Source: Alphaproteobacteria bacterium (GTDB lineage: Bacteria > Pseudomonadota > Alphaproteobacteria > Micropepsales > Micropepsaceae). From it: 18,379 nucleotides of DNA. Position 1 is the first letter of the stretch. Each line of letters begins with the position of its first letter. The notes under the pieces were generated by a model. It was not told where the DNA came from. It did not search any database and saw nothing but the letters and a program-made list of their open reading frames with translations. The translations under genes and the position numbers were made by a program. Positions 6,917 to 13,181 of this stretch are shown here, one piece after another. The DNA is taken from positions 1 to 18,379 of the forward strand of contig JAGWSK010000502.1 of the NCBI GenBank assembly GCA_028869355.1. The letters run 5' to 3'.

Positions 6917-8074
6917 GTGGGAATACCGGTCTCGCAGGCGATCCGCATTGGCGGATATATTGCCAAACAGCATTTGACGCGGCGCAAACGTTATCCTCTG
7001 GTCCTGATGCTGGAGCCGCTGTTTCGCTGCAATCTTGCCTGTGCCGGTTGCGGCAAGATCGATTATCCCGATGAAATCCTCAATCAGCGGCTGAGCATCG
7101 GCGAGTGCATGCAGGCGATCGACGAGTGTGGCGCGCCGGTGGTCTCGATTGCGGGCGGAGAACCGCTGCTGCATCGCGAATTGCCGGAAATCGTTCGCGG
7201 ATTTCTCGATCGCCGCAAGATCGTCATCGTCTGCACCAATGCATTGTTGCTGCCGAAGAAGATCGATCAGTACCGCCCGCATCGCGATTTCAACTGGTCG
7301 ATCCATCTCGATGGCGACCGTGAGATGCATGATCATTCGGTGTGTCAGGAAGGTGTATACGACCGCGCCGTCGAAGCGATCGCCCTGGCAAAATCCAAAG
7401 GCTTCCGGGTCAGCATCAATTGCACCCTGTTCAATACCGCCGATCCGCAGCGTGTGGCGAAATTCCTGGACGATGTGACGGCGCTGGGACTGGATGGCAT
7501 TACCGTATCTCCCGGTTATGCCTATGAGCGTGCGCCCGACCAGGAACACTTTCTCAACCGCGAAAAGACCAAACAGCTTTTCCGGGGCATCCTGTCACGC
7601 GGCCGCGGCGGGAAGAAATGGCCGTTTACCCAATCGGCCATGTTCCTCGATTTCCTCGCCGGAAATCAGACTTACCACTGCACGCCCTGGGGTAATCCGA
7701 CCCGCACTGTGTTTGGTTGGCAGCGTCCGTGCTATTTGCTCGGCGAAGGCTATGCCAAAACCTTCCGTGAGCTGATGGAAGAGACCGACTGGGACGGATA
7801 TGGCGTCGGCAATTATGAAAAATGCGCCAATTGCATGGTGCATAGCGGTTTCGAAGCCAGCGCCGTCATCGACATGACCAAACGCCCGCTGAAAGCGGTG
7901 AAGGTCATGGCGCGCGGCGTGCGCACGGATGGACCGATGGCCCCCGACATCCCGCTCCACAACCAGCGGCCGGCGAAATACGTTTTTTCAAACCATGTCG
8001 AGCGCAGGCTGGCGGAAATCCGGTCCGCCGCCAAATCTGCCCAGGTTATTGAAAAACAAAGAGCATCATCCTAG
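6917..8074 (+). CDS. hpnH: Adenosylhopane synthase HpnH (B12-independent radical SAM protein)
   Basis: Adds the 5'-deoxyadenosyl radical to hopene, giving adenosylhopane, the first C35 hopanoid. 385 residues from GTG 6917, with GGAG at 6903-6906 (10-nt spacing). The radical-SAM cluster motif CNLACAGC supplies C38, C42 and C45. It is followed by SIAGGEPLLH (the GGEP motif) and NWSIHLDGDREMHD. The C-terminal half has ISPAYAYE-like SPGYAYERAPDQEHFL, FGWQRPCYLL and ELMEETDWDGYG, all typical of HpnH. Near the end C303-ANC306 is followed by MVHS310; I recall the family usually having a third Cys at this last position (see findings). Co-transcribed with ispH. The operon ends facing the accessory island. 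Confidence 0.95.
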   Translation: MGIPVSQAIRIGGYIAKQHLTRRKRYPLVLMLEPLFRCNLACAGCGKIDYPDEILNQRLSIGECMQAIDECGAPVVSIAGGEPLLHRELPEIVRGFLDRRKIVIVCTNALLLPKKIDQYRPHRDFNWSIHLDGDREMHDHSVCQEGVYDRAVEAIALAKSKGFRVSINCTLFNTADPQRVAKFLDDVTALGLDGITVSPGYAYERAPDQEHFLNREKTKQLFRGILSRGRGGKKWPFTQSAMFLDFLAGNQTYHCTPWGNPTRTVFGWQRPCYLLGEGYAKTFRELMEETDWDGYGVGNYEKCANCMVHSGFEASAVIDMTKRPLKAVKVMARGVRTDGPMAPDIPLHNQRPAKYVFSNHVERRLAEIRSAAKSAQVIEKQRASS

Positions 8075-8383
8075 GCCCTCGGCTTCTTCCCACAAAGCTT
8101 CCCGCAAAAACACCCAAACGTGCGGCCATGTTTGGGCGCCGCGGTGAGCGTTCAGCTAACGCGCAGGTCACCTTCGCCTTCAGCTCGAACCGGAAGTCCG
8201 GTCTGAACTTCGCCTGCGCGGAGCTATATGCGTGTTTAGAAATGTCATTTTTGTCCTGCATAGAAAACCTGCCAGGCGCCTGACGCCGCCGGCGGCAATA
8301 ATGCAGGACATTGCCTTAACCCATTGATAACCAAAATCCGGCCCGCCGGGACTATCTGTACTATTGCCTGAAGGGGCAACGCG
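8075..8383. other. 309-bp gene-free stretch with three stacked palindromic modules
   Basis: No convincing gene; a 71-codon minus frame (8046-8261) overlaps the hpnH end and has no recognised homologue. The stretch holds three modules. Module 1 (8113-8136) is CCCAAACGTG/CATGTTTGGG with one G.T pair and a 4-nt loop; on the minus strand it is followed by TGTTTTT. Module 2 (8161-8219) has GCGCAGG/CCTGCGC outer arms, TTCAG/CTGAA, and inner ACCGGA/TCCGGT. Module 3 (8252-8310) has TGTCCTGCAT/ATGCAGGACA arms enclosing two perfect palindromes, CAGGCGCCTG (8273-8282) and GCCGCCGGCGGC (8285-8296). The last ~70 nt hold a CtrA-like box and the AAGGGG ribosome site of the next gene. Module 1 may end the hpnH transcript. 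Confidence 0.6.
8316..8331 (+). promoter_or_regulatory. CtrA-like box, near match
   Basis: TTAACCCATTGATAAC, that is TTAA-N7-ATAA, one mismatch from the CtrA consensus TTAA-N7-TTAA. It lies 52 nt before the GTG at 8384. If the second half acts as a -35, GACTAT at 8350-8355 sits 17 nt further as a weak -10. Confidence 0.4.
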
Positions 8384-8707
8384 GTGAGCAAAGAAACCGA
8401 GTACCGGGGATACGCCGAAAGAACCCGCGTCATCGCCGGTCAGCTAAAAGACAACGAGCGCGCGAAGCTTCTCAAAATCGCAGAGGAGTGGGATGAGCTG
8501 GCAAGCGATTATGAGCGCCGCTCTACGCGAGCCAATTTCCGGATTCGGTTGCCGAAACCCAGGTTGCAATGGCGGCCTCGGCCGCTTCGCCTCGTCGTGA
8601 CGATCCTTGCTGCGCTGACCAGCGGGCTGCTTTTGAGCGCTCGTTGGACGAAGCGTCTCCGTGCTTCAAAACCGCAAGAGCGGAACACCCCACTGTCGAA
8701 ATCATGA
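8384..8707 (+). CDS. Small helical protein with C-terminal membrane segment (family member A)
   Basis: 107 residues from GTG 8384, with AAGGGG (8371-8376) seven nt upstream. Residues 5-46 (EYRGYAERTRVIAGQL, then RAKLLKIAEEWDELASDYERR) form a charged two-helix hairpin. This resembles the very common small Bradyrhizobium-type proteins with an EYRxxAxxxxxxA...LLxxAxxWxxLA pattern. It is strikingly like the proteins at 10143-10328 (minus) and 9468-9620 (minus) in this island. A basic linker follows, then a probable membrane helix at ~68-86 (LRLVVTILAALTSGLLLSA) and a basic tail. Function unknown. It converges on the outer-membrane protein gene, stop to stop 17 nt apart. The C-terminal part could have been acquired secondarily, because the other members end after the hairpin. 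Confidence 0.65.
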   Translation: MSKETEYRGYAERTRVIAGQLKDNERAKLLKIAEEWDELASDYERRSTRANFRIRLPKPRLQWRPRPLRLVVTILAALTSGLLLSARWTKRLRASKPQERNTPLSKS

Positions 8708-8724
8708 CTGCCGGGAAGCGGATT

Positions 8725-9483
8725 TCAGAATTCGTAACGAAGTCCGATGGTCACTACATGCACGTCCGCGGCCTCCGTCTTTGAGGGCGTCACAGTCAGT
8801 GACATGCCGCCAAAGGACAGGGTGGAATCCGTCCGAATCTGGCCCAGGTTCAGTAATCGATACGAGACATCCAGGGTCAAATGCGGGGACAAAGGATATC
8901 CAGCGCCGGCACCAACCGCCCAGGCAAAATTGGTGTGTGATTCACCTGCCAGCGTGAATGGGCCAACAGCGCCAGAATTACCTCTCGTTTCGCCAAGCTG
9001 GTTCCCGGCAATTCCTATCCCGGCATCGAGGTAAGGATGGATCGGCCCAAACAGGTTTATCGCCGGCAGGTCGATGTATGCATTGAGCAGCCCTGCGACC
9101 GAACTCAACTTTGCTGAACCGGTCGAAGGAATCGCCGCCGTGCTGTGGCCCGACACGGCGGCCGATCCAAAATAATCGACGCTCAGGTCAGCCCGAATGC
9201 CAGGCCCAATGCGGTAGCCGAACGCTCCGCCGACGACGAACGACCCGGCGATCGAGCTTGGAAAGAGCGCGCCGCATAAGTCGCAGTTGGCGGCACCGGG
9301 GTTGGTGTCTGCGAAGGTGATGTTCTGATGAAACGCTCCACCTGCTTCGATGCGAATGTAGGAGCCCTCAGGCGCGACGAATTGAGCCTGCGCCGGAGAA
9401 ATCGCACACGTGATGAGTGGCACCAGAACGAGCCTGATGATGTTGATCAGGGCATGCCGGCGAGCTGCTATGACCGCTTGCAT
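8725..9483 (-). CDS. Outer-membrane beta-barrel protein (OmpA/opacity-like barrel)
   Basis: 252 residues from ATG 9483, with GGAGG four nt upstream. A long basic n-region is followed by a hydrophobic core and likely signal peptidase cleavage at AQA|QF (residue ~33). The mature part alternates aromatic/glycine-rich amphipathic strands with loops: SYIRIEAGGAFHQN, GSFVVGGAFGYRIGPGIRADLSVDYFG, LLNAYIDLP, IHPYLDAGIGIAG, FAWAVGAGAGYPLSPHLTLDVSYRLLNLG. It ends VVTIGLRYEF, the terminal Phe signature for outer-membrane insertion. This fits an eight-stranded barrel of the PF13505 type. Two Cys (CDLC) lie in the first loop. Its start overlaps the small gene 9468-9620 by 16 nt, so the two are translationally linked. 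Specific function unknown. Confidence 0.85.
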   Translation of the reverse strand: MQAVIAARRHALINIIRLVLVPLITCAISPAQAQFVAPEGSYIRIEAGGAFHQNITFADTNPGAANCDLCGALFPSSIAGSFVVGGAFGYRIGPGIRADLSVDYFGSAAVSGHSTAAIPSTGSAKLSSVAGLLNAYIDLPAINLFGPIHPYLDAGIGIAGNQLGETRGNSGAVGPFTLAGESHTNFAWAVGAGAGYPLSPHLTLDVSYRLLNLGQIRTDSTLSFGGMSLTVTPSKTEAADVHVVTIGLRYEF

Positions 9484-9620
9484 TCGCCCTCCGCCATTTT
9501 CTCGTACTTCTCCGCGGATTCCAGGAGCATCTTGCGATGACTCTCGCTCCTGGTTTTCGCCGCGAGTTCGCGAAATTCTTTTGCTCTCTCGCGGTGCTTT
9601 TCGGCTTTCCCGTTCGTCAC
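9468..9620 (-). CDS. 50-residue helical protein overlapping the outer-membrane protein gene (family member B)
   Basis: A short minus frame from GTG 9620 (alternative TTG 9623) to TAG 9468-9470. GGGGG (9625-9629) lies four nt before the GTG. It encodes a highly charged helical hairpin: KHRERAKEFRELAAKTRS, then RKMLLESAEKYEKMAEGE. This is the same hydrophobic pattern as the island's other small proteins (xxRxxAxExRxLA...LLExAxxYexMAE). Its last 16 nt overlap the start of the outer-membrane barrel gene, whose Shine-Dalgarno lies inside this frame; translational coupling is therefore likely. A TTAA-N7-TTAA box lies 82 nt upstream. Too short for most gene callers, but codon pattern, ribosome site, overlap and family resemblance support it. 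Function unknown. Confidence 0.6.
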   Translation of the reverse strand: MTNGKAEKHRERAKEFRELAAKTRSESHRKMLLESAEKYEKMAEGECKRS

Positions 9621-9701
9621 CAATCCCCCGGATGTAAAGAAATGATGCCCGCTTCCGCGCCGGTTATAACCGCGACCTTTTACTTGTCCGTAAACGGATG
9701 A

Positions 9702-9716
9702 TTAACCATTCGTTAA
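9702..9716. promoter_or_regulatory. CtrA box, exact TTAA-N7-TTAA
   Basis: TTAACCATTCGTTAA matches the alphaproteobacterial cell-cycle regulator CtrA consensus exactly. It lies 82 nt upstream of the small gene/outer-membrane protein pair (minus strand). On that strand the second TTAA could serve as a -35, with TAAAAG (9682-9677) 17 nt downstream as a -10. Confidence 0.55.
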
Positions 9717-9742
9717 GCATACGCCATCAGGACGGCGTCACC

Positions 9743-9855
9743 ATGGACATCCCGGCAGTCACAGGAGCAAGGGCGTGCGAAAGGCGATCCGTGCAACGGG
9801 CGCTCACCGGATTTTCCTGCTCACGTACTCGCCCGACCTCAACCCGATCGAGCAT
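9743..9855 (+). mobile_element. IS630-family transposase remnant, frameshifted
   Basis: The frame from 9751 encodes PGSHRSKGVRKAIRATGAHR and then IFLLTYSPDLNPIEH. This is the C-terminal DDE block of IS630 transposases (family form: MDNLGSHK...VRKAIRAAGA...LPPYSPDLNPIE, from memory). The preceding ATGGAC (9743-9748), the expected 'MD' carrying the second catalytic Asp, is out of phase by one missing base. Homology stops right after the catalytic Glu at 9850-9852. No flanking inverted repeats or TA duplication were recognised. About 37 residues of a ~350-residue enzyme remain, so it is inactive. Confidence 0.8.
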
Positions 9856-9939
9856 AATCCCGTCATGCTCCGGCGTTCAGGACGAGTCCGCGGTGCATTT
9901 AACTGATCTTAATTCAAGTCGTGTAAGCGGTGTCTGGAT

Positions 9940-9945
9940 TATAAT
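9940..9945 (+). promoter_or_regulatory. Perfect -10 hexamer (TATAAT) for the small gene at 9959
   Basis: TATAAT ends 13 nt before the GTG at 9959, so transcription would start around 9951-9953 and leave a leader of only ~6-8 nt. No good -35 is found at 16-18 nt. Confidence 0.35.
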
Positions 9946-9958
9946 CGCGTGTGACCAG

Positions 9959-10129
9959 GTGACGGAGTATCGAAACTGCCTTCTCGAGATTTTGGCTCGC
10001 GCCAAATACGCGCGAACCGAAGAAGAGCGCGCGCGGCATTTCAGAAGCGCAGAAGAGTTGAGTGCACGGGCGCGAGACACCGAAAAGCGCGAGCTCGAAG
10101 GTGGTTTTTTGGCTCAGGACGGTTTGTGA
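9959..10129 (+). CDS. 56-residue helical protein (family member C)
   Basis: GTG 9959 to TGA 10127-10129. The frame is open upstream to an ATG at 9698, but that extension is translated IS630 debris out of phase, so the downstream GTG is preferred. The sequence begins TEYRNCLLEILARAKYARTE, then EERARHFRSAEELSARARDTEKRE. It keeps the family's EYR start, a paired-helix layout, AE at the second helix and an EKRE end, but is the most diverged of the four. A perfect TATAAT lies just upstream, which implies an almost leaderless mRNA. It is convergent with the next gene, with 13 nt between stops. Function unknown; it could also be a decaying copy. Confidence 0.5.
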   Translation: MTEYRNCLLEILARAKYARTEEERARHFRSAEELSARARDTEKRELEGGFLAQDGL

Positions 10130-10142
10130 CGCGGACTATCGC

Positions 10143-10328
10143 TTACTCAAGTCCTGAGGAGAGCTTCCAGGCCGACCTGAAATGGCTTCCGTTTCGCTTT
10201 TCGCTGTCGTCGGCAAGCCGATCCCATGATGCCGCGACTTCAAGGAGTTGCGCACGGATATCGCCTTTCAGCGATGATGCGATTCTGCGGCATTGCTGCG
10301 CGAGTTCACGGTACTCAACGGAACGCAT
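10143..10328 (-). CDS. 61-residue helical protein (family member D)
   Basis: ATG 10328 to TAA 10143-10145. The sequence is VEYRELAQQCRRIASSLKGD, then IRAQLLEVAASWDRLADDSEKRN, then a short tail. It aligns closely with residues 5-46 of the gene at 8384: EYR..A...R.IA..LK...RA.LL..A..WD.LA.D.E.R. The pattern, including the Trp in the second helix, is that of the small Bradyrhizobium-type hypothetical proteins I recall. The ribosome site is weak. A TTAA-N7-ATAA box lies 45 nt upstream. No signal peptide or membrane segment. Function unknown; a cytoplasmic helical hairpin that may self-associate. Confidence 0.7.
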   Translation of the reverse strand: MRSVEYRELAQQCRRIASSLKGDIRAQLLEVAASWDRLADDSEKRNGSHFRSAWKLSSGLE

Positions 10329-10372
10329 CAGGTTAGCCGCCCCTCGTGACCGGCTGAGGCTAAGGTTGCATT

Positions 10373-10388
10373 GTTATCGGGCGGTTAA
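10373..10388 (-). promoter_or_regulatory. CtrA-like box, near match
   Basis: On the minus strand it reads TTAACCGCCCGATAAC (TTAA-N7-ATAA-C), upstream of the small gene starting at 10328. It has the same one-base deviation as the box upstream of the 8384 gene, and both share TTAACC...GATAAC. Confidence 0.4.
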
Positions 10389-10411
10389 GATTTCTAATCT
10401 GACAAGAATTG

Positions 10412-10427
10412 CGACAAAGTTTTGTCG
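10412..10427. repeat. Perfect 7-bp inverted repeat CGACAAA-GT-TTTGTCG
   Basis: A compact dyad between hpnG (stop at 10481) and the small gene at 10328. The 2-nt spacer suits a dimeric DNA-binding site better than an RNA hairpin. On the minus strand it is followed by CAATTCTT, a poor U tract, so a terminator for hpnG is possible but weak. Confidence 0.35.
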
Positions 10428-10480
10428 GCGCTCAGGCCGTTACTTGGACCGCGCTGACGCGTTTGTCACGGCGCGCGGCG

Positions 10481-11182
10481 TCAACTCACGTCAGGGAAAT
10501 GATTCGGGACTGCTTTTGGGCGGAAATCCGGTCCCGCAAGACTGCTTCCGAGCAGGCGCCGGCACCGGATTAAACCGGCGAAGGCGCTGCGCGATTCGCG
10601 GGCCAGGCGAATCAGCGCCGGAATCTGACCGGGCCGCCTGATCAGCGAGCCGACCACTTCTGCCAGATCGATTGTCCCGTTTTCCCGCAGCGCCACAATC
10701 GCAGCATCCGGCAGACCACTGACCGCCTGGTCCGCAACGCAGCGAAGGCAGGCGAACGGCAGGTTGTGGCGTTGTGCAATTTCCGCCCCGACACCGGATT
10801 CCATATCGGCCGCGAGCGCCCGTGTTTGGTCAAACAGAGCGGATTTTTCCGCAGCGTTCCGAAGAACGGAAGTGACGCCGGCAACGGGGGCTTGAATGGC
10901 ATCGGGCAGTGCCTTTCGCATCCGGATGGCCCATCCGCCGTCTGCCGGAAAACGTTCATTCGGCGTCACGATTTCCGATGCAATGATGCAAGCACCGGGC
11001 GACACGTCCGGCGAAAGCCCGGCGCAAATTCCAAAGCTGATGATGCCACGAACGCGGTGGTCCAACGCGCCATTCAATTCGCGCCTGAGCACACCCGCCC
11101 GTCCGCCGCAGGCAACCGCGCGAACGCCCTCGCCCACGACAATGCGCGCTTCGCGCCGCAATCCGGTAATGGCGACAATCAC
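10481..11182 (-). CDS. hpnG: Hopanoid-associated nucleoside phosphorylase HpnG
   Basis: Removes adenine from adenosylhopane to give (phospho)ribosylhopane, the step after HpnH. 233 residues from GTG 11182. Phosphorylase-superfamily features: N-terminal strand VIVAITGL, GIISFGICAGLSPDVSPGA (~45-63), an entry to a purine-binding loop at SEIVTPNERFP, and the conserved ALAADMESGVGAEIA block (~121-135) carrying the catalytic-site ME pair. CLRCVAD follows it. Length fits the family. It starts three nt after the shc stop codon, and an AGGG lies inside that junction, so translation is probably coupled to shc. It is the last gene of the hpnA-G operon and is separated from hpnH by the accessory island. 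Confidence 0.92.
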   Translation of the reverse strand: MIVAITGLRREARIVVGEGVRAVACGGRAGVLRRELNGALDHRVRGIISFGICAGLSPDVSPGACIIASEIVTPNERFPADGGWAIRMRKALPDAIQAPVAGVTSVLRNAAEKSALFDQTRALAADMESGVGAEIAQRHNLPFACLRCVADQAVSGLPDAAIVALRENGTIDLAEVVGSLIRRPGQIPALIRLARESRSAFAGLIRCRRLLGSSLAGPDFRPKAVPNHFPDVS

Positions 11183-11185
11183 ACC

Positions 11186-13141
11186 CTAAAGTCCGTATCC
11201 AACACGGCCTGAGTTGCCGGATTTGAGATTGCGGTAGCGGGCCAGCGCCCAGAGCGGGAAAAACTTAGGATATCCGTGATAACGCAGGTAAAAAACGCGC
11301 GGGAATCCACCGCCGGTATAATGCATCTGCTCCCACGAACCATCGCTGGTCTGGCTACGGAGCAGCCAGTCTACGCCCCGCGTCACTGCGGCATCGTCGA
11401 CACGTCCTGCCGCCATCAATCCAAGCAGGGCCCAGGCAGTTTGTGACGCTGTCGAAGGCGCGGGTTCGTATCCATGATAATCGAGCTTGTAGCTGTCGCA
11501 GCTTTCGCCCCAACCGCCGTCCGGATTCTGGATCGAAACCAGCCATGTGGAGGCGCGTGACATCATCGGATCGTCCGGCGCAAGACCGGCCGCGTTCAAT
11601 CCTGCCAGCGCCGACCAGGTGCCATAGATGTAATTCACGCCCCAGCGGCCGAACCAGCTTCCATCCGGTTCCTGCTGCTCGCGCAAATACGCCACCGCCT
11701 TCGCGAGCGCATCCTGTCCGGAATCCGGAATTTGCGCCAACATGCCGACGCAACGGCCGGTGACATCGGCCGTAGGTGGATCGAGCAGCGCGCCATGATC
11801 CGCAAACGGAATATTGTTCAGGTAGTAATAGGTATTGTCGGCGTCGAAGGAAGCAAATCCGCCGTTCCAGCTCGACAGCCCGCGGATCCATTCGCAACCG
11901 CGTGGGATGGCATCCTCGCGGAACGATAGACCAAGATCACGTGCGGCCCGATCCAGCGCCATCACCACGACGGCCGTATCGTCGAGGTCCGGATAATGCG
12001 CATTGTTGTACTGGAATGCCCAACCGCCCGGCCGCACATTCGGCCGCGGCACTGCCCAGTCGCCGATGACGTCGAGTATCTGCAGCTTTTCCAGCCAGCG
12101 CAGCCCATGCTCAACGGCCGTCTTCGTCCCCGCCGCGCCGGACTCCAGCAGCGTATGACAAACCAGCGCTGTGTCCCACACCGGCGAAACACAGGGCTGG
12201 CAATAGGCCTCGCCGCTGCGCAAAACGAGCAGCTTTTCGATGGCGGTACGGGCAAGTCTCCGCTGCGGATGTTCGGGGCCGAAGCCCAGCACATCATACA
12301 TCATGACACTGTTGGCGATCGCGGGATAAATCGCGCCGAGGCCGTCCTCGCCATTGATGCGTTCGTCGACAAACCTGACGCAGGCAGCAATCGCGCGATC
12401 GCGCAATCGCCTGGGCCATAGCGGCTCGGCCCGCTTAAGCACCCGGTCCAGAGCGCCGAAAAATGCCGCCCAATAGCGATTCTGGTGCGCCGCCCGCCCG
12501 GGTACTGCGGATTTTTCGCCGGTGAACAGCTCCGGAATATGTACATCCCGCGGATTGCGTGCGCGCGGCTTCCGCGCTTGCAGAACGAGCAACGGGACCA
12601 GCACCGTCCGTGCCCAATAGGACATTTTGCCGAGATGAACGGGGAACCAGCGCGGCAGCAGAATCAATTCCACCGGAACTGCGGGCGCCGCGTCCCAGGG
12701 CAGCTCGCCAAAAAGCGCGAGCAGATAGCGCGTGAAGACATTGGCCCGCAACGCTCCGCCTCGCTCCAGTATGGCGGCGCGGGCCCTCGCCATATGCGGT
12801 GCATCGGGTGAATCACCGATCATCTTGAGCGCGAAATAGGCCTTTACGCTGGCGCTGAGATCGAATGCTCCATCGAAATATAATGGCCAGCCGCCGTGCT
12901 CGCCCTGATGGCGCCGAAGATAGATACCGATCTTGCGTTCCAGTTCCGTATCGGCCGGCTCGCCGAGATAATGCACGAGCAGCACATATTCCGACGGAAT
13001 GGTCGTATCGGCTTCGAGTTCGAAAACCCAGTGCCCGTCCGCCTTCTGCAAAGCGAGAAGCGATCTCGTCGCCGCCGCAATAACTCCGTCCAGAGGGTCG
13101 CTTCCGCTCGCCGGAGCAATTTTTTCAGCCGCCTCACTCAT
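11186..13141 (-). CDS. shc: Squalene-hopene cyclase (HpnF)
   Basis: Cyclises squalene to hopene and hopanol on the inner membrane. 651 residues from ATG 13141. The catalytic DxDD motif is D385-L-D387-D388 in HYPDLDDTAVV. QW-type repeats are abundant: DGHWVFELE (~35-43), GEHGGWPLYFDG, RPGGWAFQYNN, SWNGGFASFD, EPDGSWFGRWGVNYIYGTW (~491-509), NPDGGWGESCDSY (~539-551) and SDGSWEQMHYTGGGFPRVFYL near the end. The YHGYPKFFPLWALARY C-terminus is intact. The frame is open to a GTG at 13219, but that start would overlap hpnE and adds residues without family character, so MSEAAEK is preferred. It lacks a clear Shine-Dalgarno and is probably coupled to hpnE, 40 nt upstream. Confidence 0.96.
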   Translation of the reverse strand: MSEAAEKIAPASGSDPLDGVIAAATRSLLALQKADGHWVFELEADTTIPSEYVLLVHYLGEPADTELERKIGIYLRRHQGEHGGWPLYFDGAFDLSASVKAYFALKMIGDSPDAPHMARARAAILERGGALRANVFTRYLLALFGELPWDAAPAVPVELILLPRWFPVHLGKMSYWARTVLVPLLVLQARKPRARNPRDVHIPELFTGEKSAVPGRAAHQNRYWAAFFGALDRVLKRAEPLWPRRLRDRAIAACVRFVDERINGEDGLGAIYPAIANSVMMYDVLGFGPEHPQRRLARTAIEKLLVLRSGEAYCQPCVSPVWDTALVCHTLLESGAAGTKTAVEHGLRWLEKLQILDVIGDWAVPRPNVRPGGWAFQYNNAHYPDLDDTAVVVMALDRAARDLGLSFREDAIPRGCEWIRGLSSWNGGFASFDADNTYYYLNNIPFADHGALLDPPTADVTGRCVGMLAQIPDSGQDALAKAVAYLREQQEPDGSWFGRWGVNYIYGTWSALAGLNAAGLAPDDPMMSRASTWLVSIQNPDGGWGESCDSYKLDYHGYEPAPSTASQTAWALLGLMAAGRVDDAAVTRGVDWLLRSQTSDGSWEQMHYTGGGFPRVFYLRYHGYPKFFPLWALARYRNLKSGNSGRVGYGL

Positions 13142-13181
13142 GCTGCATCTGAACTTTTTGAGATTCGCATTTGTCGTGGTG

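Larger units (their letters stand above)
9621..9958. other. 338-bp stretch with only an IS remnant and regulatory-looking sites
   Basis: No intact gene. A plus frame open from 9698 runs into the gene at 9959, but its first 87 codons read through the transposase scrap in the wrong phase. Contents in order: promoter-like sequence for the leftward gene pair (GGTTATAACC palindrome 9662-9671), the CtrA box, the IS630 scrap, TTAA-N6-TTAA (9899-9912) and a perfect TATAAT (9940-9945). Confidence 0.6.

Noticed and set aside
6731..7549. 272-codon minus-strand open frame
   Set aside because: Antisense to ispH and hpnH, whose motifs are all intact on the plus strand.
8046..8261. 71-codon minus-strand frame after hpnH
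   Set aside because: Overlaps the hpnH 3' end, has no ribosome site, and coincides with palindromic modules; probably a non-coding structured or repeat region.
9698..9958. N-terminal extension of the small plus-strand gene to ATG 9698
   Set aside because: This stretch reads through the IS630 remnant in the wrong phase; the family-like EYR start lies at GTG 9959.
10412..10427. CGACAAA/TTTGTCG dyad as a firm hpnG terminator
   Set aside because: The 2-nt spacer is too tight for a stable RNA loop and no proper U tract follows; kept only as a possible binding site.
10126..10641. 171-codon plus-strand open frame
   Set aside because: Crosses antisense to the small gene at 10143-10328 and the 3' end of hpnG; no recognisable protein.
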